From NCBI GenBank assembly GCA_032717465.1, contig CM064655.1, forward strand, positions 15,984,902 through 16,048,901: 64,000 nucleotides of DNA, written 5' to 3'. Of the stretch, positions 21,668 to 32,735 are shown in pieces. The notes under the pieces are model-generated. The model saw only the letters and a list, made by a program, of their open reading frames with translations. It was not told where the DNA came from and did not search any database. Each line of letters starts with the position of its first letter. Position 1 is the first letter of the stretch. A program made the translations under genes and the position numbers. The stretch is from Coenobita brevimanus (taxonomy: Eukaryota; Arthropoda; Malacostraca; Decapoda; Coenobitidae).

Positions 21668-21982
21668 ATTAATCAGCATTACCATTTGCCGCGCTACCCA
21701 CACGAAGGGGTGCGCTCTCCTGCTTTCAAGATTACCACTTACGTTGAAGGTGTGAGTTTCCACTTCACGCGGGATGCGAGAAGGGTAATCCCTGCCCTCA
21801 GTTTCAAGACTATGGACGATAGTTGGGAGGGCTCCTATTTACCATTGCGTATCACTCATAAGTGTCGCCCCCACCAAGGAGGTGGGATGGGGATTTACAA
21901 GTACAATAACTTGGAGCTCCTACCTACTTTTGTGCATACCACTTCTCGTCAGTTTAAAACAGTTACCGGTACCATAATTTAA
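21668..21982 (+). other. Unassigned open frame without ATG start
   Basis: Open from just after a TAA at 21665-21667 to a TAA at 21980-21982 (104 codons), with higher G+C than its flanks. It contains LPRYPHEGVRSPAFKI, SFHFTRDARRVIPALSF, MDDSWEGSYLPLRITHKC and PHQGGGMGIYKYNN. There is no Met before residue 51. I do not recognise the sequence. It could be a processed fragment, part of an unrecognised transposon or chance. It lies in the ECM29 intron or downstream region on the opposite strand. Confidence 0.3.
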
Positions 21983-22341
21983 GGATGTAAAGATAGCAGC
22001 ATTTCTGTGGTACAAAATAAGTACAGCAACAGCTTTGTGATGGGCCAAGAGTAAGGATGGTGAGGTGTTCAAGGGGTTAACATGTGGGCCAGAACTGACA
22101 ACATGATTTCTGAAATGATATCTCCCACATCAATGGCAGTCAGTCATTAACAACTACTGATTATAGAGTATGGAAAACATTAATTATCTGAGTCTATCAC
22201 AAATATTTAACCCCAACAAGATGAAACATTAACTGACTCTTGATAAATGGTCATGGCTATAATTAATTCTTCACTGATAACCTTCATATTCAAATGAATA
22301 AGATTTAAAATTTTCAAACAGTAAGTACAGTACAAACTTAC

Positions 22342-23628
22342 CTGTGTCAAGTAAGGAAGACAAATGTCAAATACTTGTTCAAACTGGTCAATCTGAAATG
22401 TATCAAGAACCGTGGTGAGGGCTTTAATAGCATGAATCTTATATTCCATTTTCTCCTTGCTGGCCTCTCGAGTTAGAACTTTCACCACTTCCTTCACCAG
22501 GAGACTGTCTGTGTCTGGATTCTTCAGATCCTCAACTAATGTTCTGGTATGTGTACACACATTTGAGAGGGCCATTACCAATGATTCCTTTCCAGTCCAT
22601 GTTCTTCCTTGCAAACTGTTGATGAGGAGTACAACAAGTGAAGCAACCACCTCACTGTTCATACTGGATCCTAGCTTTTGAGAAACTGTTGAGAGGGCTC
22701 TGCCTGCCTGAGCTTTCATGGCCCAGTTTGAACTTTGCAAGGCCTGTTCACATACTGATATGATCTCAGTTAAGTACAGCCTTACTCCTGATTCAGTACC
22801 AGGAGTATTGTCTGACCAAATTTCTTCCCAGATTGCAGCTCCACTAGGATCACTCTCGACAGTCTTCTCCGCATGCATACCTAAAAACACAAGAGGCATA
22901 GCTTGAGTTGCATGCTGTTTCATAACATCACTGTTTTGGGTGTGCATACTACGAATGGTGATGGCACCACTAAGTCTCACGCTATCTTCCTCCTTTTCTA
23001 AATACCATGTTTGGAGCTTAGCCAGAAGCTTCTCTATACTTGAAGACTTCGCAGTTTTCACCAGGTTTCCAATGGCATTGGCATAAACCTTCCTTACTAC
23101 TACATTCCTGTCACTTAATCCATTAACTAATGCAGCCAAGAGTTTCCCAGTATATTTCTCTAAAGCAGCAGGACACGTGTGTGTGAGTGTCTCGACAACA
23201 TGAGCAGCACCAGCACGACTTGCAAGGCCAACAGAGCTCTTTAGAACATCGATCAGTCCTCCAACTATCTTTTCCATCACTTCCTCATCTACGAACTGCA
23301 AAACATAATTTAGAGTATCCATCATTGGAGTGCTCTTTGCAGCTGCAATTCTTGCAACATCTAGTTTCTCCCTGTCATCATCACTTAGTCTCACTGATGT
23401 ATAACTGAGTGCTTGAGATTCAAGTCCTGACAGTGCTTCAAGTAGAGCTGGAATGAGGGTGCCTAAGTGAGGCTTCAACAGATGTCCCCCTGAACGACAA
23501 AGTTTGGAAACAGTTTGCAAACTCATGCTTCTGACTTCGCTTACAGTGCTTGTAATACCACTGGTTAGCAAAATTGGCAGAACTTCTTGAAGCATCCTCT
23601 TACTTTCCTCACCAGTGCTTTCACATAC
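22342..23628 (-). CDS. ECM29: ECM29 proteasome adaptor, 429-codon internal exon
   Basis: A long phase-0 exon flanked by TTTGTTCCAG (acceptor, minus strand) and CAG|GTAAGT (donor). It starts VCESTGEESKRMLQEVLPIL and ends DICLPYLTQ. The protein is a run of amphipathic helix pairs of the HEAT-repeat type. Features conserved with animal ECM29 include AAAKSTPMMDTLNYVLQFVD, GLSDRNVVVRKVYANAIGNL, KLLAKLQTWYLEKEED, AMPLVFLGMHAE, IWSDNTPGTESGVRLYL and LINSLQGRTWTGKE. ECM29 tethers and stabilises the 26S proteasome and links it to compartments and motors. No frameshift or stop is present, so the exon is under coding constraint. The assigned ORF extends 3' of the donor into the intron; that tail is not coding. 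Confidence 0.93.
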
Positions 23629-24009
23629 CTGGAACAAACAGCATATTACAAAGCAATTCATTATATAAAGTGTACTGGTATTTCTTCACGTAATCAGCAG
23701 AATTTACAATTCTTTGATTAGGACCATGGCAAAACTGGAACTTTAACGAGTTACTATGGTTGTGATATAGTGAACAATGCACAGATGTTAGTCTGACAAA
23801 ATGTTATCTTAAATGTGAAGTAGCAACACAAGTGATATTAACTATTCAAGTATATGAACAGACTCCTTGTGAAGAAGCTGAGGCAAAACTGAGAATACTG
23901 TGTCTATAAAGCAATTACTCTTATATCTGTGGTTGGAATACACTATCCAAATACTGTAAAGTGAGGGGTACTTGTACCTACTTTAATGTTATTAATCCAA
24001 TCCTATCTG

Positions 24010-25440
24010 CACAACCTACAAACATTCCTTAACAGTCCCAATTACCCTGTTCTCCTCTCTACTGTTCACCCTTATGCCAAACCAAAATCTCACATTCATA
24101 CATTAGCATGGGCATAACACATCTTCATATCATCCTCTTGCAGCCTCTCCAACCCAGTCTTTTGTTCAGTAAAAATGTCTTCATAGCACCAACTGCACTG
24201 AGGCACTTAAACTCTTGAATCAATTCAGTTTTCTCTCTTGACAATCATCATTTTATTTTTATTTAATTCACTTTCAAGCTATGCCAATCACAGAAACAAA
24301 ACTCTGAACCCAATTGTGAAGATCCATTTCACCAAAGGAGGCAGCACAGCATCATCCACATACAACAGATCAGAATACTCCACATTTAAAATATTATCAC
24401 TATATTCACCCTCCTTTCTAAATCTTTTAGTTCTGACCTCTTATGGCAATGATACACTTCTTACCTTGGCACTGATATTGAACCACCCACTTTGACAGTC
24501 ACCAACTATATACCCAACATAAACTCACTACTGAATTCAACACTTTTTCATCCATACTACACTTATGTATAACCTTCCATAACTGCTAACTGTTCACTTT
24601 GTCATCCTTTTCAACAGATCCATAAATGCCAGAAACAGCTTTTAATCCTTCTCGTAAGTTTTCTCCACTATCTATCTCATTGCAAATATTTGATTCAAAC
24701 ATCCCCTACTACTCCTAAAACCTCCCTGCTCATTATCACAAATACCTGATCCACACATCTCCTAGCCTGTACAACTTAACCTACCCTGTTCTTACCTTAT
24801 CATACTTTTACATACCTGTACAGTACTTTTCATTCCTTCCCTATTACTGTATTTCTCTTCCATATACCTTTCAAACATTCAACAGACTTATCCCACAATA
24901 ACTTCTGCAGCATACTGGTGAAAGTGAAGGATGTGAAAGAGGAGTGTTTGAGAGAATGAAAGAGGTGTGTGAGGGTAAGGTATCCCAGACGCATTTCTAT
25001 CACAGCCATCCCCTGTTTGGTAGTTCCCTGGGGGAAGAATGGCACTGGAGGTAGTGATGATGAAATTTTGCGCTCACTTCATCCATCTAAATTTTGTACA
25101 GATACAAAATTTCAGTTGTCTGAACTCTAATAATCCAGGCCTTGTGGTATACTTTCCACTGATACTCATATTTCATTCTAATCTTCCTGCAATAATTTAG
25201 TACACCTGCATACATCATTAACACCAGCTGCCCTCTCTGTCTTCATTCTCTTCACAGCATTCTTTACTCCTTCCACTGTCATAGTCTCTGGCACACTTTC
25301 TTTTGTGCTCCACCAAATGCAATCATGTTTACAACCTCCCTGCTCTCATCATGCCCAGTCATCAGTGTTTCATATTACTCTTTCCATCTGTTATCATTCT
25401 CCCACTTTCATCCCCTCATTCTTTAACTTTATTCCACATT
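24010..25440 (-). mobile_element. Decayed RTE-type LINE fragments
   Basis: The minus strand retains recognisable pieces in order. These are a leader-like region (about 25440-25130), GTCATCCTTTTCAAC in the DLEKAYDKV position (about 24600-24625, reading MDLLKRMTK) and a degraded catalytic box reading YVDDAV near 24344-24364. Overall layout and wording match RTE-B, but identity is low and the frame is broken many times. This is among the oldest insertions in the window and it spans most of the short ECM29 intron. Confidence 0.5.
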
Positions 25441-25639
25441 CACTACTACAATATGTTACCATTATCATTCTTGAAATGTGCAATGAGTGACAGTTTTTAT
25501 GTAAATTACCTGGTACAGTAATGGCTTGTCATAAAATACCTAATTTTTACTACTTATCATCATCAATTAATCATCACATCCGATACAGTAATCGCTTGTT
25601 ACAAAACACATACTGTAATTTTTACTAATTATCATCTCC

Positions 25640-25817
25640 TCACCCTGAAGAAGAAGGAGGAAGAAGAGAAGGAGGAGGAGGGAGGAGGAGGAGGAGGAGG
25701 GAGGAGGAGGATGAGGAGGATTGTCGTCATCATCATCATCATCATCATCACCATCATCGGACACTCCCAGGATGGAACAGAGTGTCTGATGATGATAATG
25801 ATGATGATGATGATGAT

Positions 25818-25849
<32 letters not shown>

Positions 25850-25871
25850 GACACTCTGCTCCATCCTGGGA
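25640..25871. repeat. (GAG)n/(CAT)n microsatellite with 50-bp inverted repeat
   Basis: A purine tract (GGA/GAG)n at about 25646-25715 is followed by (CAT)n. A near-perfect inverted repeat then follows: left arm from 25765 (TCCCAGGATGGAACAGAGTG then TCTGATGATGAT), right arm ending at 25871 (CAGACACTCTGCTCCATCCT then GGGA), with (GAT)n and (ATC)n meeting at the centre near 25818. Six-frame translations give poly-Asp, poly-His and poly-Met strings, which are not genes. Confidence 0.85.
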
Positions 25872-26385
25872 TCCCCCTCCCCCTTGATACTGTATGGTCA
25901 TAACAGAACTGCATTTATGCTACTATAACCTTAAATACCTCTCTCATTTTCTCAGATAATTATCTTCCTCTTCCTTCACTCTCACTAATACACTGTTCTA
26001 CTTACATACAACATATGGTCTGGCTCTGCCCCACTATCCTCAACCTCAAAAAAGACTTTGGCACATTATCTACTGTTATGTGCATTCTCTCTATATGTCC
26101 ACCTCTTCTCGGTGTATTCTTTTTACCCATCGGTAATTCTACATCTCACTCCTATCAATTTTCTTTCGTTCCAAAATATACTACTCATAAATTCCTACCC
26201 ATCCTGCAGATATGGCTTATTATCATATTCCTTAGAAAAGGGAGACTAAAGCAAGCTTTTCTCTCTTTTAGGACATGAATCAATGAAACAAAGTTCCAGT
26301 TCCATACCAGGGTCTTCCTCATTGCACATTCAGTACAGTGCAGAAATTCTTATATTAAGCAGAAACTGTACACATCAGAACTAAC

Positions 26386-26631
26386 CTTGATACAGCTTTT
26401 ACTTAAAGCAGTTATAGTTTTATCAGCTGCTTTTCTCACTGATTCCTTTATATCATCACAGACTCTAATCATCGTGCTCCAAATTTCGCTGATTCTATCC
26501 AGGGCCTGAGCAGCTGACTGTCTTCGCAGGAGGTCGGTGAGTGCATTGCAGCATGACTCACGCACTCGCCACAGACTGTGAGTCAGGTTGTCGATGATGT
26601 CCGCCAATATTGGGTTGTAATACTTTTCAAT
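26386..26631 (-). CDS. ECM29: ECM29 proteasome adaptor, 82-codon internal exon
   Basis: Phase-0 exon flanked by TTTCAG|ATTGAAAAG (acceptor at 26631) and ATCAAG|GTTAGT (donor after 26386). It reads IEKYYNPILADIIDNL, then SLWRVRESCCNALTDLL and ICDDIKESVRKAA-type helices (VCDDIKESVRKAADKTITAL), ending LSKSCIK. The WRVRESS-like and DDIKESVRKAA-like segments are hallmarks of the central HEAT region of ECM29. It joins in frame to the exon at 54200-54370 upstream (ends TAKT) and the exon at 22342-23628 downstream (starts VCEST). No disabling changes are visible. Confidence 0.93.
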
Positions 26632-26689
26632 CTGAAATGATGAAACTCATTAACACTGATTCTTTTAAAATTACTACAAAACTTGATCC

Positions 26690-29290
26690 AGTGTTTGGCC
26701 TTTGACCGATGCTGCTACAGTGAGAGGGGCAAAAGACACGATGGAGTTGGAGAAGGAGTGTCTGGGTTGGCTGCTGAAATGCTGAAGGCTTCAGGAGATA
26801 CAGAGTGAGGTTACTTAATGGTTTGATAAATACAATTATATGAAGTCTGTTCAGAAAATATCTGAAATAGAAAATATCTAAAAAATAAATAGCTAATCTG
26901 TTGAACCAAGACACTAATCCCTCCTCAAAGTAGGCCCCTTCTGACTTTACACACTTAGCCCAACATTCTTTCTACTGCCTGAAACATTTTTCAAAGTCGG
27001 TTTTCGGTATCTCCTGCAGCTGCCTCATCATATTCGTCACAATCTCTTCTCTTGTCTCAAATTGGGAAACCTTCAGTGAAGTTTAGAACTTGGGGAATAA
27101 CCAAAAGTTGTGCAAAGCCACATCTGGTGAGTACAGGGCCTGCTGGACTTGCTGAATGTTGTGCTTGGCCAATACTTCCTGAATCAGCTGAGAAGAATGG
27201 GCAGAGGCATTTCCATGGAGCAGCTTCCAACCTGTTGCATTTCAAAAGTCTGGTCTCTTTCACTGAACTGCATCTAGAAGAAGACAGATAACATCGAGGT
27301 AGTAATATTTGTTGATAGTCTGGCCTTCTGGTGCATATTCGTGATGCACATCATGGTAATAAAAAAAAATGTGAACATGCATTTCACCTTGCTGCAGACA
27401 TGTCATGTTTTTTTTTGGCTGAGGCAACCCTGCATGCTTCCACTGAGATGACTGTGCTTTGATTTCTGGGTCATACCTGTATACCCAAGTCTCACCTAGT
27501 GTGATAACAGCCTTCAGAAAGTCTGGATCACGATTTGCACACTCCAACATGTCTTAAGCAATGTTCATCCAAGAGAAGAGGTCATGAATGCAATGAAGCA
27601 CCTGCCAGAAATACCAAAAACCAACTTAGAAAAATGTTTCAGGCAGCGGAAAGAACGCTAGGCTATATGTGTCGTCAGAAGTGGCCTACTTTGTGGGGGA
27701 TTAGTGTCCTAGCTCAACAGGTAAGCTATGTATTTTTTTTTTAGCCTAAGGTCAAGTACCTTATGAACAGACTTTGTATATGGGTGTGTGGTTCCAGGTG
27801 ACTGGCTAAAAAGTGCAATTGTAAATGTGTACAAGGGGAGGGGTGATGCGCTGGAAAGAGAAAATTATAGAGGCATAAAACTTTGGACCAGGTAATGAAG
27901 GCAATGGAGAGAGTCTTAGAAGGTATGATTAGGGAAAAAGTGAATACTGATGAAATGCAATTTGGCTTTATGCCTGGCAAGTGGATAACTGATGGTTTAT
28001 TCATAGTCCGCCAGCTTCAATATAAAGGAAAGAAAAGGGATCTGTACTTTGTTTTTCTTGATTAGGAGAAGGCCTTTGACAGAGTCCCTAAGGAGGTGGT
28101 GAGGTGGGCAATGAGAATGCTTGGGCTTGAGAAATTGCTGGTTAGAGTGGTTCAGGGTAAGTACAGTATGTGGGTGCTCGCACCCATGTGAGAGTCAATG
28201 GAGATTTGAGTGATGAGTTTTCCATGAATGTTGGAGTGTATCAGGGGTCAGTCTTGAGTCCCTTATTGTTTGTCATGATGCATGAAGGTCTCTCACTTGA
28301 CTTTAGAAATGGACTCCCACGGGAGATGTTGTATGCTGATGACTGCAGAGAATGAAAGGGAGGCGGAGCAAAGATTTACAAAAAGAAAGTCAGAACGGGG
28401 CACAAAAGTTTGAGGGTAAGTGTGGATAAAACTAAAGTGATGATTTCTAGGGCAGGTGGCGGTACTGTCAAAGTAGAGGGAGAGTGACCATGTGAGGTTT
28501 GCCACAAATGTGTGGGAAATAACTCCATTTTGTGAAGTACTGTATTTTTGATCAGTGGGTGGACAGAAGATGTAGTTATATTAAAGGTAAACTGCGAAAC
28601 AATGCTGATTTTGTATGTGTGGTGTGTCAGGGAGATTATATTGAGAATGTCAGGTGTGAAAGGACTTATCCTGCTGGTGAGTCTCTTGAGTGTGTGGAAG
28701 AGTTTTGCTATTGAGGGGCATGTTATGTACTGGAGGTAAGGGTAGCTGGAGCTAGCTCTGTGGGCAGGGTAAGGAGTGGCTAAAGGATGATCCGGGAGCT
28801 GTTGCCTCTCTTGACACTGAGAGGGTTCTCCCTCCATGCTAGGGGATCTTTGTATGTGGCATGTGTTAGGAGTGTAATGCGGTATGGCAGTGAGACCTGG
28901 ACAGTTAAGGAAGAGGATATTCATAGGCTCAAACATACAGAAATGACGATAATTATATGGATGTGTAGTGCATCCTTGAATGCAAGGCTGGGGGGGAGGT
29001 TGGTTTATGGCTGATGAGTTGAGAGGAAGAATGGGACTGGAGTGTATTGGTGCCATGATGAATTAGGGATGTGGGGAAGAATGAGGATGACAACTGGGTG
29101 TGGAAAGTGAGAAGTGTGATCATCAGGGGTAGGGTTATGAGAGGCAGACCGGAAAAACCTGGAATGAGGTAATACAATGTGGCCTCAGAGATATGGGCCT
29201 CAATAGGGAGGCTGCAAGAGATTGAGCAGCATGGAGAGCCACCATTAGGTGACCAAGGCTGATGCATGCAAGAATGTTGGAGCCTTTATA
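26690..29290 (+). mobile_element. ZF-LINE copy split by a rearranged mariner
   Basis: The 5' piece (26690-26838) matches 14500-14660 of the nested ZF-LINE copy (GATCCAGTGTTTGGCCTTTG, GGAGTGTCTGGGTTGGCTGC). The frame resumes after the mariner at 27779 and continues MEKVLEGM-type RT pieces (MKAMERVLEGMIREKVNTDE, FGFMPGKWITDGLFIV, EKAFDRVPKEVVRWAMRML, YQGSVLSPLLFVMMHEG, EMLYADDCRE). It then reaches the zinc finger (PCEVCHKCVGNNS) and C-terminal region, ending TAGGTGACCAAGGCTGATGC and TTGGAGCCTTTATAAGC. Frameshifts and stops throughout. Confidence 0.8.
26839..27778. mobile_element. Rearranged mariner with two inverted 3' ends
   Basis: Inserted at a TA in the ZF-LINE (flanking TA at 26837-26838 and 27779-27780). 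The ends are TATGAAGTCTGTTCAG and, reverse-complemented, TACAAAGTCTGTTCAT. The minus strand from 27550 leftwards encodes mariner transposase from NRDPDFLKAVITLGETWVYR through KHNIQQ, SPDV and FWLFPK to the end. The plus strand from about 27560 to 27760 encodes a second copy of the C-terminus (MNAMKHLPEIPKTNLEKCFR). Thus both termini are 3' halves. DE in TGDE has become LGE, the second catalytic Asp reads Gly (HGNASAH) and the third Asn (HNFWL), so it is dead. Confidence 0.75.
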
Positions 29291-29313
29291 AGCGATACAA
29301 TACGAAAACTAAA

Positions 29314-29490
29314 TATAACAATAACCTGGTTTCCTGTTCCTCAAAAGCATAAGCTCTTCCACAACAGTACTCAAAATATGTGTGCACATTTACAATTACA
29401 AAAATTGTGACGTTATTAATATACAGTGTAGTGCAACATTCATCTGCAGATGTGCAACAAACTAAATCCTGTAATTATCCACCTGGGTAT
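29314..29490 (-). mobile_element. L2/Crack-like LINE, 3' UTR fragment
   Basis: About 175 bp similar to 30197-30370, the 3' end of the long L2/Crack-like copy. It shares a tail of the AATAAC type, TTCCTGTTCCTCAAAAGC, TTTACAATTACAAAAATTGT and TCCTGTAATTATCCACC. It is a separate, strongly 5'-truncated insertion. Confidence 0.65.
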
Positions 29491-29818
29491 ATGAATACAC
29501 AGTCATACACAGAAGTAATTGGGCCTTAAAGATATGAAGAAACTGTAAATTATGACAGGCCACTGCTTGTAAACTGTGACTGGCACCTTTGAAAATGATT
29601 GGTTGGAAAACAGATTTGGATGGGATGGAAAGTTCAGATATGGTTAAGTGGTTTCAAATGCCATATTGAAGTGTTTCTCTTGCAGAGACACAACTGATTA
29701 CAATCAGGCCTCGCATATGTTTGTTTGCTGCGATAAAATACTAGAACGATAAACTAAAACTTTTACCCAGTTTTGCTAAAGTGATGGCAAAATGATCCCC
29801 AATTCACTAGAAGAATGC

Positions 29819-30195
29819 CTCCCAGTCGACTGTTTGAGCCAAGATAATTGCCCAGTGTTTAAATTTGCTGTGACTGTCTCTCTTTCACTCCATTTTCTGC
29901 ATGAAATGCCATTGAAACACCACTGCTATCAACAAACAACAGTGTGAGTGTGTAACAAAAAGTGTAGTGTGCGATATTAAATGATAGCTTTTCTGTGTGA
30001 AATACTGAAACTTGTGACTTCGAAATCATGTCTCCTGTGCATAAATGGGGCCTCCCAGTCAACTATTTAAGCCAAGGTGACTGCCCAGTGTTTATATTTG
30101 CTGTGACCGACTCCCTTTTGTTCCATTTTGTGAGTGAAAGGTCACTGAAACACCACTGCAATTGCCAAATAACAATGCAAGTCCGTAACAGTGCA
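29819..30195. repeat. Direct duplication of about 147 bp
   Basis: Segments 29819-29965 and 30049-30195 are similar along their length: CTCCCAGTCGACTGTTTGAG versus CTCCCAGTCAACTATTTAAG, then GAAACACCACTGC and AACAATG/AACAGTG. They are separated by 83 bp. Neither has a recognised function. Confidence 0.7.
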
Positions 30196-30196
30196 G

Positions 30197-32735
30197 TAAT
30201 AATAATAATAATAATCTGGCCTTTTGTTTCTCAAAAGCGCCAGTCTTCCTTTTGGGAATTCACTAGCGCTCGACACACATACATTATTTTTACAATTACA
30301 AGAATTGTGATATTTCTTGTATATAATACAAGCTACATCATATATACATGAAAGTGGCAATAATTAAACCCTATAATCATCCATCATAGTACCTCTCTCC
30401 AGGTCATAGCATTTTGAAAAAAGAAAGGCTTTCAGCTGTCTCTTAAAGGATTCAACAGTAGAGAGTTGTCTTATGGACAATGGCAATCTGTTATATAATC
30501 TAGGGGCTCTATATGCAAAAGAACGATCAGAAAAAGATGACTGGCGAATGGCTCCTGGCTCATCAAGACACAAGGAATCATCTTCACTGCGTAACATCAC
30601 ACCCAGGTGTGTCGATGGGAGTTTTAACAATTCAGCAAGATACTTCAGTTCAACAAACTTAAGAACCTTGAATGTAATAAGACACAGTTTAAATTCAATT
30701 CTAGCCTTTACTGGTAACCAATGCAACTCAATCAGAAACGGGGTAGTTGAGGTTCTCGGGGGAAGACCAAAGATAATCCGTGCCGCCCTGTTCAACACAG
30801 ACTGACCTTTTGTTGTATATTATTTGGAAGACCAACCCACAGTGAATTACAATAATCAACATGAGACAAGACCACTGCATGGACCAATCTTAAGAGGCAC
30901 CATCTATTCAGGAATTTTCTCACAGAGTACAGATTTCTGATATGCAAGTTACACCCTCTTACAACCTGATTAATATGTTCTTTGCAATTTAACTTAGAAT
31001 TAAAATAAACACCCAGATTTCGAACAGAACTGACTGGATGCAGCTGTGACATGCCAATGTTCAAAGCCAGGGCATTGTCAGTGTCATCACCCCTTCTGTT
31101 TCCTCTGATGATGATGATCTCAGTTTTACCATCATTCAGCTTAAGTTTCCTCTTAGCCATCCAAATCTTAATATCAGACATTAGAGATTCAAACTTTGTC
31201 TTAGTATTGTCGATATCTGACATCTTAACATAGAGCTGGGTGTCATCAGCATAAAAATGATAGGACACATCATGAGCATCAAGTAGAGACGATAAACTAC
31301 TTGTGTAGATAGTAAATAGAATTAGACCCAAAACTGATCCTTGAGGGACTCCAAATAGAAAAGAAGCAGAATCAGAGCTAGCGTAATCAACAACCACTCT
31401 CTGAGATCTGTCCGACAGATACGACTTAAGGAGCAAAAGGGCACTATCACGAACCATAAAAATACAGATCATCCAACAATAGTTTATGACCTAGTGTGTT
31501 AAAAGCTGCAGACAGATCCAACAGAACTAGGAGAGAGGACATCCCACTACAAGTGTTTGCCACCAAGTCACTCTGAAGCCTTATTAGTGCAGTTTCAGTT
31601 GAATGGTATTTTCTGTATGCTGATTGAACAACAGGAACAACTCTGTTGTGTTCCAGTAGTGGTAAGAGTTGATCGAGTATGGCCCGCTCAATAATCTTGG
31701 ATAAAAAAGACAGGTTAGAGACGGGACGATAATTTGTCATGCTCTCGACATCAAGGCCAGGTTTCTTAATTAGGGGCCTAAGCAAAGAACGTTTCTCAGA
31801 CTGCACAAAATTACTTTCTAAGAAGCATCTATTTATTATGTTGCAGATAAATTCTGCAGCGTGCTCATACACATCAGGCAGTTATGACATGTTACATGGA
31901 TCAAGTGAGCAAAATGTTTTATTAAGTTCTCTGATGTAACATTTGACTTTGTTCACATCCAGCGGATGAAATGTTGAAAGCAAATGATCCCCGGTGCACC
32001 GTGGCTGGAAGTCAACTGAGTACGCTTCACTACGAGAACTGCTGTCTAAATCACTTCTTATGCGAAATATCTTACTTGTAAAAAATGAAGCAAAATCAGA
32101 AGCCAATTGGGCATCAGATACAGAAGTTGGTTTAACAATTACATTCCTCCGACCAACCAAATTGTTCACAACTGCACACAGTTTTTCTTGATCACCACAC
32201 ATGAATCAACTATATTTTGATAATACCCAGCCTTTTGGGCTTTCACAGTGTGAAAGACTGCTCTTCTCGCAAAAACGTAATGCAAACAAGTTACTTCGGT
32301 CCGCTGCAAGCGCCACTCACGTTCTGCCCTTCTACGTTGTCTACGCAAAGAATTAATGGATGGACCATACCACGGAGAATTATCACGTACAGTGATTGTT
32401 TTTACTACCTCAGGACAATAATGGTCAAAAATTGACCTGAGCTCGTTGTTGTAAATATCAACCAATTCACCAGAAGAAAGACTTGAAGAATCGATGGAGT
32501 TTAAACGTTGATCAATTTCAAAACACATCAACTGGCGGTCAACACTGTTGTAATTTCTGAACCTGATGACCTTTTTATATGAAGGAGATTTCGGGATATC
32601 AAAACTAAGAGTGATCAGAGCATGATGAGAGATGAGGGGGTCAAATGAGTCAACCTCCACATCTGATACGCGCCTGCAACCAACAGGGGACAAGATCAAG
32701 TCAAGGACATGTCCTGAGACAGTATGCAATTTTAA
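30197..32735 (-). mobile_element. L2/Crack-like LINE, 5'-truncated
   Basis: Minus-strand frames give, in order, the end of an endonuclease (HTVSGHVLDLILSPVG, LISHHALITLSF), a linker with WYGPSINSLRRQRRRAERE and the RT core. The RT core has IKKPGLDVESMTNYRPVSNL, SAYRKYHSTETALIRLQSDL, LLDLSAAFNTLGHKLLL, GVPQGSVLGLILFTIYTSSL and FYADDTQLYVKM. The C-terminus has FLIELHWLPVKARIEFKLCL, SFAYRAPRLYNRLPLSIR and FKRQLKAFLFSKCYD. These are typical of L2/Crack/Daphne-group LINEs. It ends in a short (ATT)n tail at 30197-30216. About three frameshifts or stops split it; YADD is intact. Confidence 0.88.

Larger units (their letters stand above)
23629..26385 (-). other. ECM29 intron (2,757 bp) with decayed LINE and microsatellites
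   Basis: The intron runs from donor GTTAGT (26385, minus) to acceptor CAG (23629). It holds a strongly decayed RTE-like fragment and a compound trinucleotide microsatellite with a long inverted repeat, listed separately. The remainder (for example 23640-24000 and 25880-26385) shows nothing recognisable. Confidence 0.85.

Noticed and set aside
22207..22341. Extension of the ECM29 exon past its donor site to the stop at 22207.
   Set aside because: A CAG|GTAAGT donor lies at 22342/22341 and the 45 residues beyond it have no similarity to ECM29.
25567..25914. Open frames encoding poly-Asp/His/Met/Ile.
   Set aside because: They translate GAT/CAT and GAG microsatellites; no unique protein sequence of note.
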